A stretch of DNA of 50,790 bases, from NCBI GenBank assembly GCA_018827205.1, contig JAHJXZ010000167.1, positions 1-50,790 on the forward strand, written 5' to 3'. The position numbers and the translations under genes are program-made. The notes under the pieces were generated by a model. That model saw only the letters and a list, made by a program, of their open reading frames with translations, did not search any database and was not told the origin of the DNA. This DNA comes from Gammaproteobacteria bacterium (GTDB lineage: Bacteria > Pseudomonadota > Gammaproteobacteria > Pseudomonadales > Pseudomonadaceae). Below are positions 1-9,276 of this stretch, one piece after another (positions within the stretch are counted from its first letter, which is position 1; every line of letters begins with the position of its first letter).

Positions 1-756
1 GCCACAGGAAACGGCGTTACGTGCGCCAACGGTGCCGTCAGCGTTAACCGAGAACTTCGGCACGATGAACAGCGAGATGCCTTTGGTGCCTTGCGGCGCA
101 TCCGGCAGGCGGGCCAGAACGATGTGGACGATGTTATCGGCCATGTCGTGCTCACCAGCGGAGGTAAAGATTTTGGTGCCGGATACTTTGTACGAGCCGT
201 CAGCTTGAGGCTCAGCCTTGGTACGCAGCATGCCCAGATCGGTGCCGCAATGCGGCTCGGTCAGGCACATGGTGCCAGTCCACTCACCGGATACCAGTTT
301 GGTCAGGTAAGTGTGCTTCTGATCGTCAGTACCGTGCTCGGCAATGGTGTTCATCGCGCCGTGCGACAGGCCTGGGTACATGCCCCACGACCAGTTCGAG
401 GTGCCGACCATTTCGCTGACAACCAGACCCAAGGACTCAGGCAGGCCTTGGCCACCATGGTCAACGTCGTGAGCCAGGCTCGGCCAGCCGCCTTCTACAT
501 ACTGCTTATAGGCTGCTTTGAAACCGGTAGGGGTTTTCACGCCTTCGGCGGACCAGGTGCAACCTTCGGTGTCACCTACACGGTTCAGTGGAGACAGCAC
601 TTGCTCACAGAACTTGGCGCCTTCTTCAAGGATGGCGTCGACCATATCCGGAGTAGCGTCCTGGCAGCCAGGCAGGCTCTGATAATGCGCTTCGTAGCCG
701 AGCAATTCGTCGCGTACGAAACGGATATCACGCAAGGGGGCCTTGTAATCAGGCAT
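1..756 (-). CDS. Acyl-CoA dehydrogenase, N-terminal part (3' end outside window)
   Basis: FAD-dependent enzyme that oxidises acyl-CoA to trans-2-enoyl-CoA in fatty-acid beta-oxidation, passing electrons to ETF. The minus-strand frame is open from the ATG at 756 to the window edge (252 codons). It starts [18 protein letters not shown], the N-terminal extension typical of the roughly 600-residue bacterial acyl-CoA dehydrogenases. Further in are the flavin/substrate-binding signatures [12 protein letters not shown] and [25 protein letters not shown] ribosome-binding site lies upstream of the ATG. The C-terminal half with the catalytic base is beyond the edge, so chain-length specificity cannot be judged. 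In P. aeruginosa an acyl-CoA dehydrogenase gene (PA0506) also lies beside the bio cluster. The family call is secure; the exact substrate is unknown. Confidence 0.93.
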   Translation of the reverse strand, partial: MPDYKAPLRDIRFVRDELLGYEAHYQSLPGCQDATPDMVDAILEEGAKFCEQVLSPLNRVGDTEGCTWSAEGVKTPTGFKAAYKQYVEGGWPSLAHDVDHGGQGLPESLGLVVSEMVGTSNWSWGMYPGLSHGAMNTIAEHGTDDQKHTYLTKLVSGEWTGTMCLTEPHCGTDLGMLRTKAEPQADGSYKVSGTKIFTSAGEHDMADNIVHIVLARLPDAPQGTKGISLFIVPKFSVNADGTVGARNAVSCG

Positions 757-861
757 AGCGGTTGACCTCTGCGGTGGATTCTTAGTGTGTAGGTGACCGG
801 TTATTCGGTCGTTTTCGGGAGCAATCCCGGTGCTCGCCTGCCCCTTGGCAACCGAGCTAAT

Positions 862-887
862 CAAACAAGCGTTTGAAACATACGTTT
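862..887. promoter_or_regulatory. Two overlapping PsrA-type operator boxes
   Basis: CAAAC-N4-GTTTG at 862-875 is a perfect palindrome. It shares its last G with GAAAC-N4-GTTT at 875-887. This matches the GAAAC-(N2-4)-GTTTC type of site bound by PsrA, the TetR-family, fatty-acid-responsive repressor of Pseudomonas beta-oxidation genes. The boxes lie about 110-130 bp upstream of the acyl-CoA dehydrogenase start. The motif is seen; the binding protein is inferred. Confidence 0.65.
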
Positions 888-921
888 ATGCCTATTTAAT
901 GTCAAGCACCCCAAGCGCCGT

Positions 922-1695
922 TCAGGCCACCAGATCGACAACCGGGGCCGGCGCCTGCAAACCACTTAGCTGCTTGTACAGATCAAGACTAGGTGGTGGT
1001 GGCTGATCCTGCTGGGTCGCAGCAGCGGATTTGTCATCCTCGGCAGGCTTCTCATCTTCTTTACGCTGCTCGGCACGCGCATCAATGGCAGCCTGCGCTT
1101 CACTGCGCTGCTGCTGCGCCAGCTGCACACGGGCCTCGGCCATTTTTACCTGCGCCTGCGCTGCCACCTGGCGATCCTGCGCAGAGGGTTCGGCAGGAGC
1201 CAGAGCCGCGCGAATGACCAATTCCATCTTGCTCAGGGTGGCTTCAGGATTATTCGGCACGGCTCCGGTATCGATGCCAACCTCCCCCCCAATCGCGTAG
1301 CGTTTACCGTCAGGCCCGCGCTCATAGGTGTAACTCGGCGCGCCGGCATAGCGACCGCCAACGGCAGCGTGCGCTTGCTCGTGGGTGCGCACCTCCTGAT
1401 CACGACTGACCAGCTTGGCGATTTCCAGCTGCTCGCTACGTTGCTGCTGGGGGCTGGGTTCGCCTTCGGGGCTTTTGGACTTATCAGAATTTGCCGAGGC
1501 GTCGGCAGGCTTGTCGGCCTCTTCACGCGCGGAAGCCGATTGCTCGTCGGCTAACGGCTGGCCAGCGGTTACCGGCGCCTGGACGGCACGGGTGATATCG
1601 GGGGACACATCAGGGGAAACATTGGACGCAAGAGAGCGAGCCGGCAGTAGAGTTGCTGCAGGCGCAGGATAAGACGTTGCGCCACCAATCTGCAT
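922..1695 (-). CDS. SprA-related putative metalloprotease (CJM1_0395-type family)
   Basis: 257-residue protein with a low-complexity, Ala/Pro/Gln/Glu-rich N-terminus (about 1-90). A conserved core follows around residues 95-165, containing RTHEQAHAAVGG and YTYERGPDGKRYAIGGEVGID. HEQAH matches the HExxH zinc-binding signature, which is the basis of the metalloprotease label; activity has not been seen here. After the core is a Q/A/E-rich, probably helical segment (about 175-225) and a proline-containing tail. I recognise no clear signal peptide or membrane helix. GGAG lies 7 nt before the ATG. It sits between the acyl-CoA dehydrogenase gene and a small flagellar-rod-like gene, all on the same strand. 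Substrate and role are unknown. Confidence 0.8.
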   Translation of the reverse strand: MQIGGATSYPAPAATLLPARSLASNVSPDVSPDITRAVQAPVTAGQPLADEQSASAREEADKPADASANSDKSKSPEGEPSPQQQRSEQLEIAKLVSRDQEVRTHEQAHAAVGGRYAGAPSYTYERGPDGKRYAIGGEVGIDTGAVPNNPEATLSKMELVIRAALAPAEPSAQDRQVAAQAQVKMAEARVQLAQQQRSEAQAAIDARAEQRKEDEKPAEDDKSAAATQQDQPPPPSLDLYKQLSGLQAPAPVVDLVA

Positions 1696-1763
1696 GCAAT
1701 GACTCCTCGCCCCTGATCGCTAAAACTCCGCAACAGAGCCGGACTACGCTCGGGGCAAGCGTA

Positions 1764-2063
1764 TCAAGCCGTTGTATCAATGAGGGTACCGAGCACCTCA
1801 TCGGCAGTTTTCACCACCTTGGCACCCGCTTCCGCCTCATTCTGACCTTGGCGCAGGGCGACCAGACTTTCCGCCAGATCGGGACGAGTCTGCTCGGCCG
1901 AGCTGGGCGCAGGATTGACCTGATTGGCCGGCGGCGTGGAGTTCGGCTGCTGCGGCTGGGTAACCGCATTGCTGGCGATATCCGCCGCAGCCTGATCGAC
2001 CCGACGCTGGCCGGATTGAATGGTGCTGATGCCCGAATTGAAGGCGCTTCCAGAAATTTCCAT
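1764..2063 (-). CDS. Small conserved protein with flagellar rod/hook-like N-terminus
   Basis: 99 residues from the ATG at 2063, chosen over a TTG two codons earlier because GGAG stands 7 nt before this ATG. Residues 1-30 (MEISGSAFNSG..., QSGQRRVDQAAADIAS) resemble the amphipathic N-terminal motif of flagellar axial proteins, which usually reads SGL.A.Q.R.D..A.NIAN. The middle is Pro/Gln-rich and the C-terminus is a short helical segment (about 60-95). No catalytic motif is visible. It lies between bioD and the SprA-like gene, not in a flagellar operon. I infer a small surface or export-associated protein but cannot assign a function. Confidence 0.7.
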   Translation of the reverse strand: MEISGSAFNSGISTIQSGQRRVDQAAADIASNAVTQPQQPNSTPPANQVNPAPSSAEQTRPDLAESLVALRQGQNEAEAGAKVVKTADEVLGTLIDTTA

Positions 2064-2157
2064 GCCCAAGCTCCGCTATGGCAAACCACTAACGATTCAA
2101 TTGAAGCAGAAATTGCTCGAAAAACGTACAAGCAAAAGGCTATGGCACTTGCCCGGC

Positions 2158-2847
2158 TTATAGCGCACGGTGCAATAAGCTGAGGTTGAGATAGCCAGAA
2201 ACCGCAGCCGGCGTGGCCTCGGCCAGGCGCGGCACATAGCCTAGGCAGGGCGCAGGCAAACGCTCGGCCAGGGTGGCCAGATTGTCCTCAAGGCGCGAGG
2301 TATGCGGGTCGACAAGATTGGCCACCCAGCCAGCCAGCGTCAGGCCGTCACGCAGGATTGCTTCTGCCGTCAGCAGCGCTTGATTGATGCAGCCCAGGCG
2401 CACGCCAACCACCAGAATCACCGGTAACTGCAGAGCAACTGCCAGATCAGACAAGGACGCCTGCCCAGCTAACGGCACGCGCCAACCGCCCGCGCCTTCG
2501 ACAAGGGTAAAGTCCGCATGCTTATCCAGAATCACCTGCACCGGCCCCTGCAGCGCGGCAACATCCAGCAATACACCCACTTCGCGCGCGGCCAGATGCG
2601 GGGCAATCGCCGGCTCGAATGCCAGCGGATTAACCTCGTCGTAACGTAGCGCCAGGGTGCATTCGCCGAGCAGCGCCAGTGCGTCATCATTGCGCAGCCC
2701 ATCAACCGTCCGCACGCAGCCGGAAGCCACCGGCTTGGCAGCAGCCGTGGATAAGCCGGCCAAACGCGCCCCATGCAGCAAGCCGGCGGCGATGGTGGTT
2801 TTGCCGATTTCTGTATCGGTGCCGGTGACGAAAAAAGCCGTGCTCAT
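2158..2847 (-). CDS. bioD: Dethiobiotin synthetase BioD
   Basis: Closes the ureido ring: 7,8-diaminopelargonate + CO2 + ATP gives dethiobiotin, the third step of the biotin-ring pathway. It is cytoplasmic. 229 residues, normal for the family. The P-loop GTDTEIGKT is at residues 9-17, followed by AKPVASGC and, near residue 110, the VEGAGGWRVPL motif. The start is the ATG at 2847, one base after the bioC stop (TGA-T-ATG), which implies translational coupling. A longer upstream reading is possible but would run back into bioC and carries no BioD sequence. It is the last gene of bioB-F-H-C-D. Confidence 0.97.
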   Translation of the reverse strand: MSTAFFVTGTDTEIGKTTIAAGLLHGARLAGLSTAAAKPVASGCVRTVDGLRNDDALALLGECTLALRYDEVNPLAFEPAIAPHLAAREVGVLLDVAALQGPVQVILDKHADFTLVEGAGGWRVPLAGQASLSDLAVALQLPVILVVGVRLGCINQALLTAEAILRDGLTLAGWVANLVDPHTSRLEDNLATLAERLPAPCLGYVPRLAEATPAAVSGYLNLSLLHRAL

Positions 2848-2848
2848 A

Positions 2849-3655
2849 TCAATCCTTACGCAACACGCCGTAAACCACCTGATAGGTCGCCGGCAGGCCT
2901 TGCGGCTGGCGGAACTGTTCATAGGCATTGAGCAGCGCCAGCATGCGCGCCCGCCCGGTCAAACCGCCTGGCCGGCCGGGGTTGAGGTTGTGCGCGCCGA
3001 GGGCCTTTAGCTCATGGGTCAGGCTGCGCACATCCGGGTAATAAAGAGTTTCAGGCGTAACGTGCAAGGCAAGCGGCGCCAAGCTGCTGTCGCTGCACAG
3101 GCGCTGATAATCCTCGAAGCGGCGGAAGCGGTTGACGTGAATAAAGCCATCCACCGCCAGCCAGCTGTCGCGCAGCTCCTGCAGGGTGCCGACGCACAGA
3201 CTGCTAAATGCCAACACACCGCCAGGCCTGAGCACGCGCGCCGCTTCGCTAAGCACAGCGGTAAAGTCCGCACACCACTGCAGCGCCAGACTGGAGAACA
3301 GCAGGTCGCAGGATTCGTTACGCAACGGCAAACGCTCGGCATCGCCAGCAATAAACTGCTGCGCGCCGCCCAGCGGCTGAGCGTGCTGCAACATGCCTTC
3401 GGCAATATCCAGGGCCACGCCCTGACTGGCCGGAAACCGCGCGCCCAGGGCGCGACTGAAATAGCCCGTGCCGCACCCCAGGTCGAGCCAGCGCTCCGGG
3501 CTGATCGTGGCCGGTAACTGCGCCAGCAACTGCTGACCGACATCGCGCTGCAGAGCTGCCACGCTGTCGTAGCTTTCAGCCGCGCGGGAGAACGACGCCG
3601 CTACCTGACGCTTATCCGGTAGGCCGCCGTGTGGGTCATGGGCCAAATCAGTCAT
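2849..3655 (-). CDS. bioC: Malonyl-ACP O-methyltransferase BioC
   Basis: SAM-dependent methyltransferase that methylates malonyl-ACP, so the fatty-acid synthesis machinery can build the pimeloyl chain of biotin. 268 residues. The SAM-binding motif [10 protein letters not shown] is at residues 57-66, preceded by the family signature [15 protein letters not shown] (17-30); ALQWC and [11 protein letters not shown] follow. The ATG at 3655 was chosen because the BioC-like sequence starts there; it overlaps the end of bioH by 8 bases, a sign of coupling. Upstream in-frame methionines lie inside bioH. Confidence 0.96.
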   Translation of the reverse strand: MTDLAHDPHGGLPDKRQVAASFSRAAESYDSVAALQRDVGQQLLAQLPATISPERWLDLGCGTGYFSRALGARFPASQGVALDIAEGMLQHAQPLGGAQQFIAGDAERLPLRNESCDLLFSSLALQWCADFTAVLSEAARVLRPGGVLAFSSLCVGTLQELRDSWLAVDGFIHVNRFRRFEDYQRLCSDSSLAPLALHVTPETLYYPDVRSLTHELKALGAHNLNPGRPGGLTGRARMLALLNAYEQFRQPQGLPATYQVVYGVLRKD

Positions 3656-4379
3656 CACCGGCCTCATGCAGGAACGCCTGAATCGCCGCAGCAATTTCAT
3701 GCGGACGCTCCAGGGCAAAGGCGTGGCTAGCGTTATCAATCAGGCCAACCTCGACATCCGGCAGCAGCGCCAGCAAGGCTTGCGCGGCACCTGCGGGAAC
3801 CAGGGCATCTTGACCGGCGAACAGATGCAGTTGCGGCCCGACAAAGGCTTGCAACGCGGCCCGCGCATCCAGGTTCGCGAGTAGATCCAGCCCGGCCAGC
3901 AGCAGCTCGGGCTGCGCCTGCGGAGCCGTCGCCTGTAATTGCCGCGACAGGCCGCGAGCATCCGCCGCCCCCTGGGCACAAAGCAGAGCAAAACGTTTCA
4001 GGGTGGCGGACGCATCAACGGCGCAGCCCTGACGGAAAGCGTTAAAAGTCTCGGCAGACATCGCTGCAGGCCAACCTGGCTCAGCCACAAAGCGCAGATT
4101 GCTGGCCATAGTCAGTAGGCCACTGCAGCGTTCGCCACGGCGCGACGCCAGCTCAGCGGCGAGCATGCCGCCGAGTGACCAACCACCGAGCCAGACGTCC
4201 TGTGGCAAGCTGGCGTCCAGCTCGTCCAGCCAATCGGCGGGGTCGCTGGAGGACAGTAAAGGCAGCGGCTCAATCTGCACATGCAGGCGTGAATCGAGGC
4301 CATGCAAGGCATCAGCCAACGCCTGCAACGGCGCAGTGCCGAGGCCCCAGCCGGGTAACAGAATCAGCCGATCACGCAT
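3648..4379 (-). CDS. bioH: Pimeloyl-ACP methyl ester esterase BioH
   Basis: Alpha/beta hydrolase that removes the methyl group from pimeloyl-ACP methyl ester, ending the disguised fatty-acid cycle started by BioC. 243 residues. The oxyanion segment LLPGWGLG is near the N-terminus and the nucleophile elbow is GWSLGG (Ser68). Asp191 (GQDALVP) and His219 (NASHAF) complete the likely triad. It overlaps bioF upstream and bioC downstream by 8 bases each, so the three are probably translated in series. In some bacteria bioH lies outside the bio cluster; here it is inside, as in P. aeruginosa. Confidence 0.95.
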   Translation of the reverse strand: MRDRLILLPGWGLGTAPLQALADALHGLDSRLHVQIEPLPLLSSSDPADWLDELDASLPQDVWLGGWSLGGMLAAELASRRGERCSGLLTMASNLRFVAEPGWPAAMSAETFNAFRQGCAVDASATLKRFALLCAQGAADARGLSRQLQATAPQAQPELLLAGLDLLANLDARAALQAFVGPQLHLFAGQDALVPAGAAQALLALLPDVEVGLIDNASHAFALERPHEIAAAIQAFLHEAGDD

Positions 4380-5553
4380 GTGCAGCTGCCTCGCCAGTCA
4401 GCAGCGGCCAGCACTCAGCTAACGCTTCCAGCAGCAGCTCCAGCTGTTCAAGACTATGGGCGGCGGACAGGGTCACGCGCAGGCGGGCGCTGCCGGATGG
4501 TACGGTGGGCGGTCGAATCGCGGTAACCAGCAGACCGCGCTCGCGCAGCATCTGTGACAGCTGCATGGCGCGGCAGCTGTCGCCGATCAGAATCGGCTGA
4601 ATCGGCGTGGTGCTGTCCATCAGTTCAAGGCCGATGGCCTGGGCGCCTTCGCGGAAGCGCTTGATCAATGCATTCAAATGCTCGCGTCGCCAGTGCTCGC
4701 TGCGCAGCAATTCCAGGCTTTTCAGGGTGGCGCAGGCCAGCGCCGGTGGCTGGCTCGTGGTGTAGATATAGGGGCGAGCGAACTGCACCAGGGTTTCGAT
4801 CAGCTCCTCGCTGCCGGCGACAAACGCGCCGGCGGTACCGAAGGCCTTACCCAAGGTGCCAACCAGTACCTGCACATCATCTGCGCCCAGACCGAAATGC
4901 TCGACAATCCCGCCGCCGGTGGCGCCCAGCGGGCCGAAACCATGGGCATCATCGACCATCACCCAGGCATTGGCGCGACGCGCTTCGGCACAGAGTGCAG
5001 GCAAGTCGGCCAGATCGCCGTCCATGCTGAATACGCCGTCGGTGACCACCAGAGTATTGCCAGATACTTTGCGCAGGCGATTGGCCAGGCTCACCGTATC
5101 GTTGTGTAGATAACGGGAAAACCGCGCATCGCTGAGCAAGCCGGCGTCCAGCAGGGAGGCATGGTTAAGGCGGTCCTCCAACACACTGTCGCCCCGCCCG
5201 ACCAACGCAGTGACCGCACCGAGGTTGGCCATATAGCCGGTAGAAAACAGCAACGCCCGGGGCCGCTCAGTAAACTCGGCGAGCGCTTCTTCTAACTCAT
5301 GGTGCGGCGTGCTATGGCCAATCACCAGATGCGATGCGCCGCCGCCCACCCCCCACTTTTCCGCGCCGGCGCGCCAGGCTTCGATCACTTGCGGGTGATT
5401 AGCCAGGCCGAGGTAGTCGTTGGAACAGAAGGCCAGCAGCTGCCGACCATCGACCTGCACCAACGGCCCTTGCGGCGATTCAAGCATGGGGCGCTGGCGA
5501 TAGAGGTTGGCGGTGCGGCGCTCGGCGAGGCGAGTGGCAAGATCGAAGCTCAT
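4372..5553 (-). CDS. bioF: 8-amino-7-oxononanoate synthase BioF
   Basis: PLP enzyme of the alpha-oxoamine synthase family. It condenses pimeloyl-ACP with L-alanine, releasing CO2, to give 8-amino-7-oxononanoate. 393 residues, normal length. FCSNDYLGL (42-50), [13 protein letters not shown] (68-80), the cofactor aspartate in VDDAHGFG (about 200-207) and the Schiff-base lysine Lys236 in GTLGKAFGT are present. It follows bioB after a 62-base gap and overlaps bioH by 8 bases. The next substrate step (BioA) is encoded outside the window. Confidence 0.97.
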   Translation of the reverse strand: MSFDLATRLAERRTANLYRQRPMLESPQGPLVQVDGRQLLAFCSNDYLGLANHPQVIEAWRAGAEKWGVGGGASHLVIGHSTPHHELEEALAEFTERPRALLFSTGYMANLGAVTALVGRGDSVLEDRLNHASLLDAGLLSDARFSRYLHNDTVSLANRLRKVSGNTLVVTDGVFSMDGDLADLPALCAEARRANAWVMVDDAHGFGPLGATGGGIVEHFGLGADDVQVLVGTLGKAFGTAGAFVAGSEELIETLVQFARPYIYTTSQPPALACATLKSLELLRSEHWRREHLNALIKRFREGAQAIGLELMDSTTPIQPILIGDSCRAMQLSQMLRERGLLVTAIRPPTVPSGSARLRVTLSAAHSLEQLELLLEALAECWPLLTGEAAAHA

Positions 5554-5615
5554 GGCTATCTCGGAGGAGGCATTAACGCCCCACTCCGGATATAGGAGTG
5601 AGGCGCGTACAGCAG

Positions 5616-6671
5616 TCAGACCGCAGCGTTGTAGAACAGCTTGGAGTCGCGCTGCTCGACCAGGGCCTGCTCGATAGCGGCCTGATGCACTTCATCTGCG
5701 TGCTCTTCGCGCTCTTCCGGCTTGATGCCGAGGCGGGCAAACAACTCCATATCTTTGTTGGCCTGAGGGTTTGCGGTGGTCAGCAGCTTCTCGCCATAGA
5801 AGATCGAGTTGGCGCCGGCGAGGAAGGCTAGAGATTGCATCTGCTCATTCATTGCCTCGCGACCGGCGGACAGGCGCACGTGCGACTGCGGCATCATGAT
5901 CCGCGCGACGGCGAGCATGCGAATAAAGTCGAACGGGTCAACGTCCTGCTCATCGGCCAGTGGCGTGCCCTTGACCTTCACCAGCATATTGATCGGCACC
6001 GACTCCGGATGCTCCGGCAGGTTGGCCAGCTGAATCAGCAGCCCAGCGCGATCGTCCAGCGACTCGCCCATGCCGAGGATGCCACCGGAGCAGATCTTCA
6101 TCCCCGAATCACGCACATAGGCCAGAGTTTCCAGGCGCTCGCCGTAGGTACGGGTGGTGATGATGTTGCCGTAGAACTCCGGCGAGGTATCCAGGTTGTG
6201 GTTGTAGTAGTCGAGGCCCGCTTCGGCCAGGGCTTGAGTCTGCTCCTTGTCGAGCTTGCCCAGAGTCATGCAGGTTTCCAGGCCCAGGGCCTTCACACCT
6301 TCAACCATTTTCAACACGTAAGGCATGTCTTTGGCAGACGGATGCTTCCACGCCGCGCCCATGCAGAAGCGCGTGGAGCCGATAGCCTTGGCCTCAGCGG
6401 CGGCCTCCAGCACCTTCTGCACTTCCAGCAGTTTTTCCTTTTCCAGGCCGGTGTTGTAGTGGCCGGACTGCGGGCAGTATTTGCAGTCTTCTGGACAGGC
6501 GCCGGTCTTGATCGAGAGCAAGGTCGAAACCTGCACACGGTTCGCATCAAAATGCGCGCGGTGCACGGTTTGCGCAGCGAACAGCAGGTCGTTGAACGGT
6601 TGCTCGAAAAGCGCTTTGACCTCAGGGAGAGTCCAGTCGTGACGCAGATTGGCAGCGGTAGTAGCGCTCAT
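5616..6671 (-). CDS. bioB: Biotin synthase BioB
   Basis: Radical-SAM enzyme that inserts sulfur into dethiobiotin to form biotin. 351 residues. The 4Fe-4S motif CPEDCKYC gives Cys59, Cys63 and Cys66; further family segments are [22 protein letters not shown] and [12 protein letters not shown] with the conserved arginine that coordinates the second cluster. It is the first gene of the minus-strand bio operon and is divergent from the comF-like gene, sharing an 80-base promoter region. I did not see a convincing BirA-type operator there. Confidence 0.98.
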   Translation of the reverse strand: MSATTAANLRHDWTLPEVKALFEQPFNDLLFAAQTVHRAHFDANRVQVSTLLSIKTGACPEDCKYCPQSGHYNTGLEKEKLLEVQKVLEAAAEAKAIGSTRFCMGAAWKHPSAKDMPYVLKMVEGVKALGLETCMTLGKLDKEQTQALAEAGLDYYNHNLDTSPEFYGNIITTRTYGERLETLAYVRDSGMKICSGGILGMGESLDDRAGLLIQLANLPEHPESVPINMLVKVKGTPLADEQDVDPFDFIRMLAVARIMMPQSHVRLSAGREAMNEQMQSLAFLAGANSIFYGEKLLTTANPQANKDMELFARLGIKPEEREEHADEVHQAAIEQALVEQRDSKLFYNAAV

Positions 6672-6751
6672 CGGTTATTCCTTGTTATTGGCAGTGGCTT
6701 GCTACGCTGAGCAAGCACGACACGGATGTTCGGCATAGTTATGGAAGGCTT

Positions 6752-7486
6752 ATGCGCTGTCAACCTCACTCGCCACGCCAGGTTTACAACTGGCTAAAAA
6801 ACAAACAAGTCTGTTTACTCTGCGATGAAGCTGCAGATGGCACGCTGCCCATCTGCACCAACTGCGAGGCAGAACTGCCTTGGTTGAGTGGACATTGCCA
6901 GGTTTGCGCGCTGCCATTACCCAGCCATGGGTTGGTGTGCGGGGGCTGCCTGAAAAAACCACCGAGTTTTACCAAGGTTGAGGTTCCTTGGCGCTACGCC
7001 TTTCCCATCGACAGCCTGATTACTCGCTTCAAGCATCAGGCCAAGTGGCCATTGGGACGTCTGCTCGGCGAGCTTTTGTCACATCACCTGCGCCATGCCT
7101 TCGATGACGGCCTGCGTAAACCTGATCTGCTGCTACCCGTGCCGCTGGCGGATAAACGTCAGCGTCAGCGTGGTTTCAACCAGGCCGCCCTACTGAGCGA
7201 ATGGTTGAGCCCCCCACTGCAACTGCCGCTACAAAAAGACTGGCTGCAGCGGGTGATCGACACCCCGGCGCAGCAACAACTGGATGCGGCCACGCGCAAA
7301 CGCAACCTGCGCAAGGCCTTCGCTCTGGCGCCGGGTAGCCAAGTCAGTGGTCTGCATGTGGCGCTGGTCGATGATGTGCTAACCACCGGCGCCACCGCCG
7401 AGAGCCTGGCGCATCTACTAAAGAAAGCCGGTGCGGCGCGAGTCGATGTGTATTGCCTGGCGCGCACGCCAAAGCCGGGGGATTGA
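6752..7486 (+). CDS. comF: ComF family protein (phosphoribosyltransferase-like)
   Basis: 244 residues. The N-terminal cysteine pairs 21/24, 35/38, 49/52 and 63/66 form zinc-finger-like knuckles, as in ComF/GntX proteins. The C-terminal type I phosphoribosyltransferase domain has the PRPP loop VDDVLTTGAT at about 206-215 and the preceding segments LLPVPLADKRQRQRGFNQA. ComF homologues are linked to DNA uptake in naturally competent bacteria and to DNA use as nutrient in others; the Pseudomonas protein is not well defined. It is divergent from bioB and is followed 64 bases later by the SrkA-like kinase. Confidence 0.9.
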   Translation: MRCQPHSPRQVYNWLKNKQVCLLCDEAADGTLPICTNCEAELPWLSGHCQVCALPLPSHGLVCGGCLKKPPSFTKVEVPWRYAFPIDSLITRFKHQAKWPLGRLLGELLSHHLRHAFDDGLRKPDLLLPVPLADKRQRQRGFNQAALLSEWLSPPLQLPLQKDWLQRVIDTPAQQQLDAATRKRNLRKAFALAPGSQVSGLHVALVDDVLTTGATAESLAHLLKKAGAARVDVYCLARTPKPGD

Positions 7487-7550
7487 GCGCTGCCGGCCAT
7501 TGTCGGCGATAGAAGGGTTACACTTTGCGGCCAACTCACCGGAGTAGCCC

Positions 7551-8525
7551 ATGTCCCATCCATTTGCCGCACTCACACCCGACCTGGTGCTGGATGCCGT
7601 GGAGAGCATCGGCTACCTCAGCGACGCCCGCGTACTGGCGCTGAACAGCTATGAAAACCGCGTTTATCAGGTAGGCATCGAAGACGAAACGCCACTGATC
7701 GCCAAGTTCTATCGCCCAGACCGCTGGACCGATGCAGCGATTCGCGAGGAACACAGCTTCACCTTCGAGCTGGCCGAGTGCGAGGTGCCAGTGGTTGCGC
7801 CCCTGGTGCGCGATGGCGAAACCTTATTTGAATACTCCGGCTTTCGCTTTGCGCTATTTCCGCGTCGCGGCGGCCGCGCACCAGAGCCCGGCAACCTCGA
7901 CCAACTGTACCGCCTCGGCCAACTGCTCGGCCGCCTGCACGCGGTCGGCTCACTCAAACCATTTGCCCACCGTGAAGCTTTGCAGGTGAGCAACTTCGGT
8001 CATGCATCGCTGGCAACGCTGCTGGATGGCAACTTTATTCCACGCAGCCTGCTGCCTGCTTACGAGTCCGTCGCACGCGATTTGCTCAAGCGTCTGGATG
8101 TACTGTTCGCCGCCAACCCAGTGCAGGCGATACGCCTGCACGGCGACTGCCACCCGGGCAACCTGCTGTGCCGCGACGAGACCTTCCACATGGTCGACCT
8201 CGACGACTGTCGCATGGGGCCGGCGGTACAGGATTTATGGATGATGCTGGCTGGCGAACGTCATGAGCGCCTCGGCCAGCTCTCAGAGTTGATGGATGGC
8301 TACCAGGAGTTTCACGATTTCAATCAGCGCGAACTGCCGCTGATTGAGGGGCTGCGCGCACTGCGCCTGATGCACTACAGCGCCTGGCTGGCACGGCGCT
8401 GGGACGACCCAGCCTTCCCGATGAGCTTCCCCTGGTTCGGCAGCGAGCGTTACTGGGGCGATCAGATCCTGATTCTGCGTGAGCAGCTGTCGGCACTGGA
8501 TGAAGAGCCGCTAAAGCTGTTCTGA
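7551..8525 (+). CDS. srkA: Stress response kinase A (SrkA/RdoA/YihE family)
   Basis: Ser/Thr protein kinase of the aminoglycoside-phosphotransferase fold, linked in E. coli to envelope/Cpx stress and protection from programmed death. 324 residues, standard. The Brenner motif HGDCHPGNLL (197-206, catalytic Asp199) and the metal-binding VDLDDCRMGP (about 215-224) are intact. Lys52 in LIAKFYRP probably binds ATP. GGAG lies before the ATG. It is in line with the comF-like gene and the DUF4166 gene. The family is secure; its targets in this organism are unknown. Confidence 0.93.
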   Translation: MSHPFAALTPDLVLDAVESIGYLSDARVLALNSYENRVYQVGIEDETPLIAKFYRPDRWTDAAIREEHSFTFELAECEVPVVAPLVRDGETLFEYSGFRFALFPRRGGRAPEPGNLDQLYRLGQLLGRLHAVGSLKPFAHREALQVSNFGHASLATLLDGNFIPRSLLPAYESVARDLLKRLDVLFAANPVQAIRLHGDCHPGNLLCRDETFHMVDLDDCRMGPAVQDLWMMLAGERHERLGQLSELMDGYQEFHDFNQRELPLIEGLRALRLMHYSAWLARRWDDPAFPMSFPWFGSERYWGDQILILREQLSALDEEPLKLF

Positions 8526-8561
8526 ACCCCAGCAAACACCCACGCGAGAAAGGAACTCTCT

Positions 8562-9155
8562 ATGTCTACCGTCGAACGCTGGTTTGCAGCGGGGTTTACC
8601 CAGCTGCATCCCTTGCTGCAACAGCTACACCAGCAGGGTGGCAAGCTGCAGGGACAAGTCGATCTCAAATTTGGTCGCGGCCTTGCTGGCCTCATCGGCG
8701 CACGCTTGGCCAAACAACTGGGCATCCCTACGCAGCAGGCGCGCGTCGACTTCCAGGTCGATATTCATGACAGCGACAACACGCTGCACTGGAACCGCTG
8801 CTTTGCCGATAGCGCCATGCTCTTCTCACGCTTTCAACCCAGCGGTAGCTGGCCGAATGGCCACTGGCTGGAGTCAACCGGCGCACTGAAACTGGCTTTG
8901 GCGGTGGATGTTCATCAGGGTGGCTGGTACTGGCGACCACTCAAGGCCTGGCTACATGGTGTTCGCCTCCCGCTATGGCTACTGCCGCGTACCGAGGCCT
9001 ACAAGCGAATTGAAGAGGGGCGCTATCAGTTTTATGTCGGTTTCAGCCTGCCGCTACTTGGCAACTTACTTAGCTACAGCGGCGCGCTAACACTGGGCAG
9101 TACTACAGTCGCATCGCGTAGCGCTCCAGCCATAACAGTTGCCGACTCCCCGTAA
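8562..9155 (+). CDS. DUF4166-type protein of unknown function
   Basis: 197 residues with no signal peptide. Recognisable pieces are LKGQVDLKFGRGLAGLIGARLAK-like N-terminal sequence (residues about 28-52), HWNRCFADSAMLFSRF (about 76-91) and GRYQFYVGFSLPLLGNLLSY near the C-terminus. These fit DUF4166, which also occurs fused to saccharopine-dehydrogenase-like domains; here it stands alone. A consensus GAAAGGA-type ribosome-binding site precedes the ATG 36 bases after srkA, so it may share that transcript. The family assignment is from memory and moderate; no function can be given. Confidence 0.65.
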   Translation: MSTVERWFAAGFTQLHPLLQQLHQQGGKLQGQVDLKFGRGLAGLIGARLAKQLGIPTQQARVDFQVDIHDSDNTLHWNRCFADSAMLFSRFQPSGSWPNGHWLESTGALKLALAVDVHQGGWYWRPLKAWLHGVRLPLWLLPRTEAYKRIEEGRYQFYVGFSLPLLGNLLSYSGALTLGSTTVASRSAPAITVADSP

Positions 9156-9276
9156 CGCCAGCTTTACACTAATTACGGGCAGTATCCTGACAGCAAAGCT
9201 GAACAACCAGACAAGTCCCTGCCCTCGCGACTAGAATCCAAGATCTTTTAGTTAGCCTCCTAAGCAAGGACCCTGC

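Noticed and set aside
91-765. 224-codon plus-strand frame at the left edge
   Set aside because: Lies opposite the acyl-CoA dehydrogenase, whose frame has unmistakable family motifs.
6672-6751. BirA/BioR-type operator in the bioB-comF divergent spacer
   Set aside because: Looked for a TTGTAAACC-type palindrome and found none.
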